Shown here piece after piece: positions 1 through 8,335 of a stretch of DNA of 64,000 nucleotides. Every line of letters starts with the position of its first letter. Position 1 is the first letter of the stretch. Made by a program: the position numbers and the translations under genes. The DNA is from Devosia litorisediminis. GTDB lineage: Bacteria > Pseudomonadota > Alphaproteobacteria > Rhizobiales > Devosiaceae. The stretch is taken from assembly GCF_018334155.1 (NCBI RefSeq), contig NZ_JAGXTP010000001.1:1860001-1924000 (forward strand), read 5' to 3'. The notes under the pieces are model-generated. The model was not told where the DNA came from. It worked only from the letters and a program-made list of their open reading frames with translations, and searched no databases.

Positions 1-375
1 GTCGAGGGTTTCGATCAAGGCTGAAGCCGTGGCCAGAACGGTCGCGGCGGGGACAGGGGTGACCGGGGGCAATGGTTCGGTGGCCTGGGGCTGTGGAGCC
101 GGCTGCTCCGGCTGGTTCGGCTGCAGGCTTTGAGTTGGAATGGGCTCGATAGCGGCGCTCTGCACCGCCTGGGTGCCCGAGGACACCAGATTCTTGCTGG
201 CCGTGCTCTCGATGGTGGCGTTTTGATTGGTCGAGACCGTCGCCATGGTCACGATATCGATGGTGACCGCACCGGGGGCTGGCGCGTCATCGGGTTGTGG
301 CCAGGTAAAGCCGATCAGCGCGACGCCGAAAATACCGACATGCACCAGCGCTGAGCCAGACAGGGCATAGCGCAT
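1..375 (-). CDS. tonB: TonB energy transducer, N-terminal part (cut by window edge)
   Basis: Partial gene: 125 codons are visible and the C-terminus lies beyond base 1. The ATG is at 375-373, three bases after the exbD stop. The visible protein starts with a short basic cap and one hydrophobic segment (about residues 5-23), then a proline- and glutamine-rich stretch with repeated Pro-Gln/Glu-Pro units near residues 85-110, the usual periplasm-spanning region of TonB. TonB transmits proton-motive force from ExbB/ExbD to outer-membrane receptors; here the likely client is the divergent haem receptor at 6185. The C-terminal receptor-binding domain cannot be checked. Confidence 0.85.
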   Translation of the reverse strand, partial: MRYALSGSALVHVGIFGVALIGFTWPQPDDAPAPGAVTIDIVTMATVSTNQNATIESTASKNLVSSGTQAVQSAAIEPIPTQSLQPNQPEQPAPQPQATEPLPPVTPVPAATVLATASALIETLD

Positions 376-378
376 GGT

Positions 379-810
379 CTAGGGCGTCCTCTGGGGTGCT
401 GTTACCAGACCGATGCGGGCGTAGCCGGCACCGGCCAGTTCGCCCATCACTTCCATGATGGTGCCATAGGCCGTGTTGGTGTCGCCGCGCACATAGAGCC
501 GTTCATCGGTGCCGTCGCCAGCGAGCCCGGCAATGGTGGTGACCAGCGCATCGAACGTAACGGGCTCACCGTCGATGGACAGTGCGCCGGCGGACTCGAC
601 GGTGATGGTGATGGGCTTTGACTGCAAGGGCATTGCCTGCGCCTTGCTCTGCGGCAAATCAATTGGCACGCCGGTGGTCATCAGGGGCGCGGCGACCATA
701 AAGACAATCAGCAGTACCAGCATCACATCGACCATGGGGGTGATGTTGATGTCGCTGATCGGTGCCCGGCCCCGACTGCGCCTGGCCTTGCTGCCCAGTG
801 CCATGCCCAT
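379..810 (-). CDS. exbD: ExbD/TolR family biopolymer transport protein
   Basis: 143 aa, the normal ExbD size. It has a short basic N-terminus, a motif ITPMVDVMLVLLIVFMV at about residues 24-40 that carries the conserved membrane aspartate of the proton channel, and a periplasmic domain for the rest. It is the second component of the ExbB-ExbD-TonB motor. The start overlaps the exbB stop in a TGATG arrangement (one base), and tonB follows after three bases, so the three are translationally coupled. Position in the haem operon makes ExbD more likely than TolR. Confidence 0.92.
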   Translation of the reverse strand: MGMALGSKARRSRGRAPISDINITPMVDVMLVLLIVFMVAAPLMTTGVPIDLPQSKAQAMPLQSKPITITVESAGALSIDGEPVTFDALVTTIAGLAGDGTDERLYVRGDTNTAYGTIMEVMGELAGAGYARIGLVTAPQRTP

Positions 811-1502
811 CAGAGCGCCTTTCCGGCGTCCAGCTGCCGCGACATCAGCGCGACAAGACGATCCGCAAAGCCTTCTAGCCGGGCAATCAACTTACCGGAA
901 TCGGCGCTGAGCTTGTTGTAGGCGACAACGGCGGGAATAGCCGCCAACAGCCCCAGCGCCGTTGCCAGCAACGCTTCGGCAATGCCGGGCGCGACGACCG
1001 CCAGGCTGGTGTTTTCGGCTGCGGCAATGGCGGTGAAAGCATTCATGATGCCCCAGACCGTGCCGAACAGCCCGACAAAAGGCCCGGCGCTGCCAATGGT
1101 AGCAAGGAAGCCAAGGCGCTTTTCGAGCTGGGCGCTCTGTTCGCTGACCGCTAGGTCCAGGGCGATTTCGAGGCGACTTTGCAGCCCCATGGTGGTGGCC
1201 GCCTGAGCGGCGTGGCTCTTGTCCCATTCCTCCATGGCCGCCAGAAACACCGCGGAGAGCCCGGCCGGATCGGCACCGGCATAATCTGCCCGCAGGGCCG
1301 CCAGCGATGGCGCGCCCGCAAATGCCCGATCGAAGGCTGCCATGTCGCGCCGGGCGGCACGGTAGGCCGCCAGACGGTTGGCGATGATGGCCCAGACATA
1401 GATCGAGGCAATGAGCAGGCCGATCATCACCGATTTGACGACCCAGTCAGCCTGCATGAACAGGGCGAACATGGAAAAATCATGGGCGGGGGCAGCAGTC
1501 AT
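810..1502 (-). CDS. exbB: ExbB/MotA/TolQ proton channel family protein
   Basis: 230 aa from the ATG at 1502. The frame is open for 22 more codons upstream, but those would run through the previous gene's stop and lack family similarity, while a GAGGC-type ribosome site precedes 1502. Three membrane segments are visible (about residues 18-40, 130-155 and 175-200), with the typical motif IGSAGPFVGLFGTVWGI near residues 137-153. It forms the pentameric channel around ExbD in the inner membrane and powers TonB. It follows the small secreted-protein gene by 11 bases. Confidence 0.93.
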   Translation of the reverse strand: MTAAPAHDFSMFALFMQADWVVKSVMIGLLIASIYVWAIIANRLAAYRAARRDMAAFDRAFAGAPSLAALRADYAGADPAGLSAVFLAAMEEWDKSHAAQAATTMGLQSRLEIALDLAVSEQSAQLEKRLGFLATIGSAGPFVGLFGTVWGIMNAFTAIAAAENTSLAVVAPGIAEALLATALGLLAAIPAVVAYNKLSADSGKLIARLEGFADRLVALMSRQLDAGKAL

Positions 1503-1513
1503 GGTGTTTTGCC

Positions 1514-1939
1514 TCAGATGCCAAAGGTGATGTCGGGCCGGCTGGTCGTAACGAGCCCGGCAAGGCACGCGGTGGCAGCAATGGCCTGCCCTTCACAGGC
1601 GGCAATATCGTTGATCAGCAGCCGGCCAATCGCGGTGCATGGCAGATCCGCCAGTTCGAACTGCAGCACCTTGGTCTTGCCCTGGGTCAGGCCCTTAAAG
1701 TCGAGCGTGACGATACGGTCAATGGCACCATCAGTGGTGAAGAAGGCCACTTCCACCGCGGCCCGATCAATTGTGCCGTCCAGACCATTGGTGGCCAGAA
1801 AACTCACCCGGCAGGCGGTGTCACTGGCCTGCAGCGCATTGAGTTCGAGCGTCAACGCGGCTGGTGGCGGCGTTTGCTGCGCGTGTGCTGGTACGAGGGT
1901 GAGCGCGCCAATCAGGCAGGTGTAAAACAGTCGGATCAT
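1514..1939 (-). CDS. Small secreted protein in the haem-uptake operon, function unknown
   Basis: 141 aa. The ATG at 1939 overlaps the hmuV stop in a TGATG, which fixes the start. Residues 1-20 form a signal peptide (basic start, hydrophobic core, Ala-His-Ala cleavage region), followed by QQTPPPAA. The mature part is a soluble domain of about 115 residues with four cysteines (in TACRVSF, LPCTAIG, AACEGQA and TACLAG), suggesting two disulfides in the periplasm. I do not recognise a family with certainty. Its place between hmuV and exbB suggests an accessory periplasmic role in haem uptake or TonB action; that is inference. Confidence 0.8.
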   Translation of the reverse strand: MIRLFYTCLIGALTLVPAHAQQTPPPAALTLELNALQASDTACRVSFLATNGLDGTIDRAAVEVAFFTTDGAIDRIVTLDFKGLTQGKTKVLQFELADLPCTAIGRLLINDIAACEGQAIAATACLAGLVTTSRPDITFGI

Positions 1940-2766
1940 CAGGCAACCTTGCTGGAAAGAGTCTGCTCGCCCGCGCGCTGCACGGACTGCGGCAAAACGA
2001 AGGGGGCAGCGTGTGGGGGCAGCGCACCGACCCGCATGGGACAATCGAATACCGCGGCGATCAGATCGTCACGCAGCACCGCGGCGGGGTCGCCCATCCC
2101 CGCCACCCGGCCATCACGCAGCGCCACGATCTTGTCGGCATACATGGCCGCCAAATTGAGATCGTGCAGGATAGCAATGACGCCGCCGCCGGCATTGGCG
2201 AACTGGCGTGCCACATCCATGATCATCAGCTGGTGCTTGATATCCAGGCTCGAGACCGGCTCATCGAGAAACAGGTAGCGCGGCTCGCCGTCGAGCACGG
2301 GTTTCCAGACCTGGCAGATGACCCGCGCCAGTTGCACGCGCTGCTGTTCGCCGCCAGAAAGCTCGCCATAGAAGCGGCCGCCAAAGCCGGCGAGATCAAC
2401 GCGCTGCAAGGCATCATCGGGCAGATGGCGCAGGCCGGGCAAGGCGATGCCGGGGCGACCTGCCGTCAGCCCCATGGCGACCACTTCGCGCACGGTGTAG
2501 GGGAACGGCAGATTGCTCGATTGCGGCAGCACCGCGCGCAGGGTGGCTGCGGTGGCCAGCGACATGCAGGCCATGTCACGGCCATTGATCGTGATCGAGC
2601 CACCATAGGCGTGATCGCGGCACAGCGCCTTGACCAGGGTGGATTTTCCCGACCCATTGGGGCCGATCACCACCGTGAGCTGGCCGGGCCGTGCGGTGAA
2701 GCTGACATCCTCGAGGATGCGCCGGGGGCCGATATCGACAGAAATCTTGTTGACGGAAATCATCAT
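1939..2766 (-). CDS. hmuV: Haemin ABC transporter ATP-binding protein HmuV
   Basis: 275 aa from ATG 2766; a second ATG follows at 2763. It shows Walker A GPNGSGKST (about residues 34-42), the signature LSGGEQQRVQLARV, Walker B YLFLDEP and an H-loop HDLN. This is the FecE/BtuD-like class of iron-siderophore and haem importers. It powers import of haem through HmuU at the cytoplasmic face. One base separates it from the hmuU stop. The roughly 48 extra codons upstream in frame fall within hmuU and are not part of the protein. Confidence 0.94.
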   Translation of the reverse strand: MMISVNKISVDIGPRRILEDVSFTARPGQLTVVIGPNGSGKSTLVKALCRDHAYGGSITINGRDMACMSLATAATLRAVLPQSSNLPFPYTVREVVAMGLTAGRPGIALPGLRHLPDDALQRVDLAGFGGRFYGELSGGEQQRVQLARVICQVWKPVLDGEPRYLFLDEPVSSLDIKHQLMIMDVARQFANAGGGVIAILHDLNLAAMYADKIVALRDGRVAGMGDPAAVLRDDLIAAVFDCPMRVGALPPHAAPFVLPQSVQRAGEQTLSSKVA

Positions 2767-2767
2767 G

Positions 2768-3859
2768 TCACCAGGCAAAGGCGGCGCGTTTGCGCAGCAG
2801 GATCCACAGGAAGAACGGGCCACCGACGGCCGCGGTGACGATGCCGATGGGCAACTCGGCCGGGGCCACGATGACGCGACTGACCGCATCGGCCAGCAAC
2901 AGGAACGAAGCACCCAGCAGCGCGGTGGCGGGCAGCAGATAGCGGTGGTCGGGCCCGATCACGAGGCGCAGCAGATGCGGCACGACGATGCCGACAAAGC
3001 CGATGCCACCGCTGACCGCGACAGAAGCGCCGGTGGCGGCGGCAACCGTCACCACCACAACCCGCTTGAAACGCTGGACCGGAATGCCGAGATGGCCCGC
3101 TGTCGCCTCGCCCAGCGTCAGGGCATTGAGGCCCTTGGCGAGGAAAGCAGAAACCGCGAGCGCGGCAATGATGATCGGGCCAGAGGCCATGATCTTGGTC
3201 CAGTTGGCACCCGAGAGCGAACCGAGACCCCAGAAGGTGAGGTCGCGCAGCTGGCTGTCGGTGGCGATGTAGACCATCACCCCCGTCACCGCGCCAGCCA
3301 GCGCGCCAAGGGCGATACCGGCCAGCAGCATGGTGGCAATGGCGGTCTGCCCGCTGCGCGTGGCCACGCGATAGAGGATGAAGGTGGTGACAAGGCCACC
3401 GACAAATGACGCCAGTTGCAGGGTATAGATGCCCAGAAATGCGGTCAGCGGCGCCAGGGCGGTGGTGCCCAGCACAATAATGCTGACAGCACCGAGCCCT
3501 GCCCCGGCCGACACGCCGACCAGTCCGGGATCGGCGAGCGGGTTGCGGAACAGACCCTGCATGAGCAGGCCGGATACCGCCAGTGCGGCGCCGATCAGCA
3601 TGCCGAGCAACATGCGCGGCAGGCGGATATTGTAGATCACCGCATAGTCGCGCACGGCCTGGGTCTGGCTGTCGGGCACCTGGCCGAACCAGGCGCCGAT
3701 GACGTTCAGGGTGGAGGCCCCGGAGGCGCCCGTGGTCATGGAAATGACCATGGCGACCAGCAAGAGCCCGATCAGCGCCAGAACCGTGATGCGGCCCAGA
3801 CTGCTGCGATCACCCGCGGGCGCATGCGCCGCAACCTGCGCAAAAGACACTATTGCCAC
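2768..3859 (-). CDS. hmuU: Haemin ABC transporter permease HmuU (FecCD family)
   Basis: 363 aa, typical for FecCD/BtuC permeases. About ten hydrophobic segments are visible after a 25-residue polar N-terminus. Family signatures include NIRLPRMLLGMLIGAALAVSG (about residues 75-95), GLFRNPLADPGLVG and, near the C-terminus, GFVGIVVPHLLRLVIGPDHR. It forms the inner-membrane path for haem with HmuV and HmuT. The stop lies one base before hmuV; hmuT ends five bases before its start. Confidence 0.95.
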   Translation of the reverse strand: MAIVSFAQVAAHAPAGDRSSLGRITVLALIGLLLVAMVISMTTGASGASTLNVIGAWFGQVPDSQTQAVRDYAVIYNIRLPRMLLGMLIGAALAVSGLLMQGLFRNPLADPGLVGVSAGAGLGAVSIIVLGTTALAPLTAFLGIYTLQLASFVGGLVTTFILYRVATRSGQTAIATMLLAGIALGALAGAVTGVMVYIATDSQLRDLTFWGLGSLSGANWTKIMASGPIIIAALAVSAFLAKGLNALTLGEATAGHLGIPVQRFKRVVVVTVAAATGASVAVSGGIGFVGIVVPHLLRLVIGPDHRYLLPATALLGASFLLLADAVSRVIVAPAELPIGIVTAAVGGPFFLWILLRKRAAFAW

Positions 3860-3864
3860 CTGCG

Positions 3865-4734
3865 CTACTCGCCGTAGAGCGCGTCGACGAGATCGGTAAC
3901 GGCCTGCGGCGCGCGGGGACCAAAGCCCAGCAGATAGGAGCCTTCAAGCCGGATGATGGCATGATCGCGCCCGGCGGGCGTCAGGGCGATGGCCGGATTG
4001 CCGAACAGATCGGCATCAATGGCGCTATGGTCTTCGCCGCGCTCCATCATCAGGATGACGTCGGGCGCCGCGGCGATGATCGCCTCTTCGGTCAGCGCCT
4101 TGTAGCCGGGATATTCGGTGATGGCGTTGAGGGCCCCGGCCAGCTCGATAATGCCATTGGCGGCGGTATCGGTACCCGAGGCCTGGATCTTGCCCCCTTC
4201 GACCGAGAGCACGAACAGCACGCGCTTGCGGTCGGTCAGATCGGCGGTACGGGCCTGAACGGCCTTGAGCGCTGCGTCCAGTTCGCTGGCGAGTGCCTCC
4301 GCCTTGTCGGTAACATCAAGGGCCTGCCCCACGGCACGCACCTTGGTCAGGATTCCTTCGGCGCTGAAGCTCTCTGGCACTGTCTGGTATTCAACCCCGG
4401 CATCGACCAGCACTTCGAGCGCCTCGGGCGGGCCACTGCCTTCAACCACCAGCAAGGCGGTGGGGCCAACCGACAGCACGCCCTCGGGCGCCAGGCGTCG
4501 CATGTAGCCGACATCGGGGAGTGCGGCGGCGGCGGCAGGATAAAGCGCGGTCTGATCGCGGGCGACCAGACGATCCTCTTCACCCAGCGCGTAGATGATT
4601 TCGGTCAGCGAGCCGCCAATGGAAACCAGCCGGGAGCTGTCTTGAAACGCGTGCAGATCCTGGGCGGCTGTGGGCAGCACGAGCGTGGCGAGAGTGGCAG
4701 CAATGATGCCGGTATGGCGGAAAGACAAGGTCAT
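3865..4734 (-). CDS. hmuT: Periplasmic haemin-binding protein HmuT
   Basis: 289 aa from ATG 4734, chosen because it begins a clean signal peptide (MTLSFRHTG, then a hydrophobic core ending near AAQ). Ten further in-frame codons upstream lack a signal-like start. The mature protein is a class III (BtuF-like) binding protein with the RLVSIGGSLTEIIYALG opening motif and a Tyr-containing LRRLAP-like region, ending in PQAVTDLVDALYGE. It captures haem in the periplasm and delivers it to HmuUV. It follows hmuS by seven bases. Confidence 0.92.
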   Translation of the reverse strand: MTLSFRHTGIIAATLATLVLPTAAQDLHAFQDSSRLVSIGGSLTEIIYALGEEDRLVARDQTALYPAAAAALPDVGYMRRLAPEGVLSVGPTALLVVEGSGPPEALEVLVDAGVEYQTVPESFSAEGILTKVRAVGQALDVTDKAEALASELDAALKAVQARTADLTDRKRVLFVLSVEGGKIQASGTDTAANGIIELAGALNAITEYPGYKALTEEAIIAAAPDVILMMERGEDHSAIDADLFGNPAIALTPAGRDHAIIRLEGSYLLGFGPRAPQAVTDLVDALYGE

Positions 4735-4741
4735 GAAAATC

Positions 4742-5806
4742 TCACGCAGCGTTGGATTGATCAAAAAGCGGCAGGGCTTCTACGATGGCGCGCCAGCCAG
4801 CCCGTTCATCGTGACCCTCCTGGCGTTTGCCGAAGAACTGAATGATGAGTTCGCGGTCGGCGTCATAAACTTCCACCGAGCTCACGTGACCATCCGAGGT
4901 GGGCTTGCGCACGGCCCAGACCGAGGCAATCTGGTCGAGGCGCAGGTGCAGATGGAAGGTGTCGTCCATCACGTTGAGCCAGGGGCCCATGGTCTTGATG
5001 GTCTTGACCGGGCCTGAGTGGATCTGGATGCAGCCGGGATTGCCGACAAAAGCCATGATGGGCAATTCTGCAGCGACCGAAGCGTCAAACATGGATGCCA
5101 CAGAAGCATGGTCGAGCTGGAAGGCGTAGTCATCCCCCACCATTTCGAGCGCATCGAGACGCGGCAGGTTGAGCGCCTGAAGCAGGCCGAAGAACTGATG
5201 GGTATCAGTCATGGCCGACCACCGCTCGCGCAGCTCGGCGAGGCTGCCCGGCTCGCCCTTGGGCTCAGGCGTCTGGGGGGCTGCCAGCGAGATCGCATCG
5301 TCCTGCTCGGCATGGCGCAGCTTGTCGATCAGTTCGTTCCAGGCATCCGTATTGGTGTCGGGGCGCGCATGCACCTTGTGGATGGCCATGCCCTGGGGGT
5401 CAAAGAACTGCAGTGAGCGCCGCACTGCGCCCGCCTCGCCTGCCTTTTCGACCGCAAATCCGAAGGCCCAGCGCGACGGGAAGACACGCAGGTCGATCTG
5501 CTCACCGAGAACCATGGACGCGCGCGCGCCGATCACCACTTTTTCGACGGGCCCGATCTTTTCGTGCACGGCGCTTTCGTTGCGGGTCAAGGCCATGACC
5601 TCGCCACAGGCCTGCAGCCCGTTGAGCAAAGTATCGACATCCGGGCGCAGGCGAATGGCAGTGGTGCCCACCTGGGCTGCCACCAGTTCGGCCTCGGAAA
5701 TGGCGTGAATGCGGGCGAAATCACGCTCGCGCATCTCAGGATGTCGGGCACGCAGCTCACGAATTTGCGCTGGGGATTTGACGGCAGGCAGTTGGGTCAT
5801 TGTCAT
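4742..5806 (-). CDS. hmuS: Haemin-degrading/transport factor HmuS
   Basis: 354 aa, the usual length of the HemS/ChuS/HmuS family, which is built from two tandem repeats. The repeats are visible as paired segments: EVMALTRNESAVHEKIGPVEKV in the first half and PIMAFVGNPGCIQIHSGPVKTI in the second. The second repeat also has the family MDDTFHLHLRLDQIASVWAVRKP region. It binds imported cytoplasmic haem and either degrades it or passes it on. Two ATGs are possible (5806 or 5800). It sits three bases after hemP. Confidence 0.93.
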   Translation of the reverse strand: MTMTQLPAVKSPAQIRELRARHPEMRERDFARIHAISEAELVAAQVGTTAIRLRPDVDTLLNGLQACGEVMALTRNESAVHEKIGPVEKVVIGARASMVLGEQIDLRVFPSRWAFGFAVEKAGEAGAVRRSLQFFDPQGMAIHKVHARPDTNTDAWNELIDKLRHAEQDDAISLAAPQTPEPKGEPGSLAELRERWSAMTDTHQFFGLLQALNLPRLDALEMVGDDYAFQLDHASVASMFDASVAAELPIMAFVGNPGCIQIHSGPVKTIKTMGPWLNVMDDTFHLHLRLDQIASVWAVRKPTSDGHVSSVEVYDADRELIIQFFGKRQEGHDERAGWRAIVEALPLFDQSNAA

Positions 5807-5809
5807 GGC

Positions 5810-6046
5810 CTATTTGGTCAGAATGAGTTTGTCCTGGCGGGTGATCCGCAGGCGATAGGGCGCGCCGTTGTGCAGCACGACGATCTCGTCATCGCCGCCA
5901 AACAACTCGGCGGTCGTGAAAATGCGGTGCCCCTGCCCTTCAGATTCGGCGGGTTCGGCACGGAGTGGCTGGGCGGTTCTTGTCGTCACAAATGTCTCGT
6001 CAACTCGGGTCTGCGGTGTCCGGGACAGGGTGTCGCGGGGGCTCAC
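5810..6046 (-). CDS. hemP: Haemin uptake protein HemP/HmuP
   Basis: Up to 78 aa from a GTG at 6046. The conserved C-terminal half has the HemP pattern: TTAELFGGDDEIVVLHNGAPYRLRITRQDKLILTK spans about residues 44-78, with Tyr-Arg-Leu-Arg-Ile-Thr and the terminal Leu-Ile-Leu-Thr-Lys. No clear ribosome site precedes 6046. A GTG at 5989 would give 59 aa, closer to the usual family length, so the start is uncertain. HmuP proteins act as small regulators or activators of haem receptor expression in some rhizobia. It is the first gene of the haem operon. Confidence 0.85.
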   Translation of the reverse strand: MSPRDTLSRTPQTRVDETFVTTRTAQPLRAEPAESEGQGHRIFTTAELFGGDDEIVVLHNGAPYRLRITRQDKLILTK

Positions 6047-6184
6047 TATTTGTTGACTCTATTACTCATGTTATCTAGAGGAGGCAATAGGTGATTGTTC
6101 AAGTCATATTAAAAAAGACACATTCCCCTGCAGCCAGCCAACAGCCAGCCAATCCAAAAAACACTAGAATTCTGGAGAATACGA
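6047..6184. promoter_or_regulatory. Divergent control region hemP / hmuR
   Basis: 138 bases between hemP (minus) and hmuR (plus), clearly more AT-rich than the flanking genes. It holds a perfect tandem duplication of CAGCCAGCCAA at 6131-6141 and 6142-6152, a short palindrome CTAGAATTCT at 6164-6173 just upstream of the hmuR start, and a GGAGA ribosome-site-like stretch at 6174-6178. Iron control by Irr, RirA or Fur would be expected for such a locus, but I could not assign a convincing site by eye. Confidence 0.6.
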
Positions 6185-8275
6185 ATGGGGCTGGTCAGGT
6201 CACAGGCGACTGCACTGATGTGCGGCGCAGCATTGGGCGTGGTGGGAATGCAGGCGGTTGCCGCGCAGTCCGTCGGCGTGAATACGACGAACATCACAAT
6301 TCTGGAGCGGCTGGTCATCGGTGCCGGCGCACCCAAGATCGCGATCGACACGCCGCAGGCTGTGACGGTGGTCAATCAGGACGATATCGACGCCGCCCAG
6401 GCTACCAGCATTGGCGATGTGCTGGACACCGTGCCGGGCGTCACCCTGATCGGCTCCGAGCGCGTGCTGGGTGAATCGTTCAACATTCGCGGCATCGGGA
6501 CAGCTGAGACCTCGGGCGATGAAGCGCGCATCGTGGTCAATGTTGACGGTGCCAAGAAGTTCTATGAGCAGTACCGTATGGGCTCTTTCTTCTCGGACCC
6601 CGAGTTGTACAAGCAGGTCGAAGTACTGCGTGGCCCTGCCTCGTCAACGCTGTACGGTTCAGGCGCCCTGGGCGGGGTGATCAACTTCACCACCAAGGAT
6701 GCCTCGGACTTCATCGGCTATGACAAGACCGGCGCGGCGCGGCTCAAGACGCAATACAGCTCCAACGGCAATGGTACGCTGGTGTCAGGCATACTGGCGC
6801 AGCAGATCAGTGACACGTTTGAAGTTCTGGCAGCAGGCAATTGGCGGCGCGCCGATGAGATCACGCTGGCCAATGGTGAAGCGCTGTCAGGGTCAGACTT
6901 CCAGTCACTGTCCGGGCTGATCAAGGGGACCGCGCATTTCGGCGACAATGACGAACAGGTACTGCGCCTGTCCTATCAGCGTTGGAGCAGCGATGCCGAA
7001 GATCAGGCCTATGCCCAGACCGGCACCTCGGCCATGTTCGGCAATGTCGATCGCAAGGTGCTCGACCAGACGGCCGTGCTGGCCTACGAAAACGCCGATA
7101 GCGACAATCCATGGGTCGATCTGAAGGTCAATCTGTCGTTCTCGGACACGACCGTGTCGCAGAGCAATTCAGCAACCCTTCTGGGCGCCATTGGCGATGC
7201 TGATTACGGCTATCGCACCTGGCAGGCCAATATCGAGAACACCTCGGAATTCGATACCGGCGCCTGGGTGCACTACCTGACCTATGGCGTGCAGGGCTCG
7301 TTTCAGGAGCGGACCGCCAATTCCACGCGCGGCGGCGGAACCGCGGGTATCACCACCCATCCCGAAGGTCAGGAAAAGCGGCTCGGGCTGTTTGTGCAGG
7401 ATGAAGCCATCTATGACGAGCGGCTGACCCTGATCGCCGGCGTGCGTGGCGACTTCGCGTTCCAGACGCCCAAGCGCACCACGCAGGGGGAATACGACAT
7501 CAATGATTTCGCGGTCTCGCCCAAGCTGGCGGCGCTCTATGATATCAATGACAATGTCTCGGTATTTGGTTCTGTCGCCCATACCCAGCGCATGCCGACA
7601 CTGGACGAGCGCTACCAGTATTCCACCACGGGCCGCACGCCGGGCAAGAGCCCGAGCCTGAACCTGAAAAAGGAAAGCTCGAACTCGTTTGAGGCCGGTT
7701 TTGCCCTGTCGGGCTATGAGCTGGTGCAGGATGGGGATCAGGCCAGCGTCAAGATCACGGGCTTTTACAGCGATCTGACGGACATGATCGAGTCATCGCC
7801 AGCTGTTGCGGGCAACACCTATTATCGCAATATCGGTGAAGCCACGATCTATGGCGTGGAAGTTGAAGGCGCCTATGAATCCGAGCGTCTGTTCGGTCGC
7901 GTGGCCTATAGCGCCACCGTGGGCACGGACGACACCACGGGCGATGCCCTCACCTCGATCCCGGCTCACAAGCTGGCGGTGACGGTCGGCGGCCGTGAGC
8001 CTGAGTTCGGGCTTGAATATGGTGTCAAAGCGGTTTTCGCCGCGGCTACCGAAACCGGTGTGACCCCAGCAAGCGGCAGCGACAAGAGCACGCCGGGCTA
8101 TATGAGCTTTGATCTGTTCTCGTCATGGAAGCCGACATCGGGCGTGCTGGCCGGCACGGAGGTTCGCGCCTCGATCGACAATGTGCTGAACGCCGATTAC
8201 CGCGACAACCAGACACCGGACCGCTCTTCGGGCCGCACGTTCAAGTTGTCGCTGTCCAAGCAGTTCGACTGGTAA
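6185..8275 (+). CDS. hmuR: TonB-dependent haem/haemoglobin outer-membrane receptor
   Basis: 696 aa. A signal peptide (residues 1 to about 28, ending VAAQ) is followed by a plug domain with LRGPASSTLYGSGALGGVINF near residues 139-159, then a beta-barrel ending in the outer-membrane signature Phe-Asp-Trp. It imports haem across the outer membrane using TonB, and lies divergent from the haem ABC/TonB operon. The regions matching the haem-receptor FRAP and NPDL boxes read QRMPTL (near residue 464) and SLNL (near residue 490), with no histidine between them, so the haem ligands may differ from those of ShuA/HmuR. Context makes haem the best substrate call. Confidence 0.9.
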   Translation: MGLVRSQATALMCGAALGVVGMQAVAAQSVGVNTTNITILERLVIGAGAPKIAIDTPQAVTVVNQDDIDAAQATSIGDVLDTVPGVTLIGSERVLGESFNIRGIGTAETSGDEARIVVNVDGAKKFYEQYRMGSFFSDPELYKQVEVLRGPASSTLYGSGALGGVINFTTKDASDFIGYDKTGAARLKTQYSSNGNGTLVSGILAQQISDTFEVLAAGNWRRADEITLANGEALSGSDFQSLSGLIKGTAHFGDNDEQVLRLSYQRWSSDAEDQAYAQTGTSAMFGNVDRKVLDQTAVLAYENADSDNPWVDLKVNLSFSDTTVSQSNSATLLGAIGDADYGYRTWQANIENTSEFDTGAWVHYLTYGVQGSFQERTANSTRGGGTAGITTHPEGQEKRLGLFVQDEAIYDERLTLIAGVRGDFAFQTPKRTTQGEYDINDFAVSPKLAALYDINDNVSVFGSVAHTQRMPTLDERYQYSTTGRTPGKSPSLNLKKESSNSFEAGFALSGYELVQDGDQASVKITGFYSDLTDMIESSPAVAGNTYYRNIGEATIYGVEVEGAYESERLFGRVAYSATVGTDDTTGDALTSIPAHKLAVTVGGREPEFGLEYGVKAVFAAATETGVTPASGSDKSTPGYMSFDLFSSWKPTSGVLAGTEVRASIDNVLNADYRDNQTPDRSSGRTFKLSLSKQFDW

Positions 8276-8285
8276 TCTGCCGCCA

Positions 8286-8316
8286 GAAAAAGAGCCCTCG
8301 CTGCATGCGGGGGCTC
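8286..8316 (-). terminator. Intrinsic terminator for the GntR gene (shared hairpin)
   Basis: The hairpin arms at 8292-8297 (GAGCCC) plus CGC, and GCG plus GGGCTC ending at 8316, are followed on the minus strand by a run of five T (8286-8291 complement). The polarity therefore fits the minus-strand gene ending at 8336, though the hairpin also lies just after hmuR. Confidence 0.7.
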
Positions 8317-8335
8317 ACATGCCTGTAAGCTTCGA

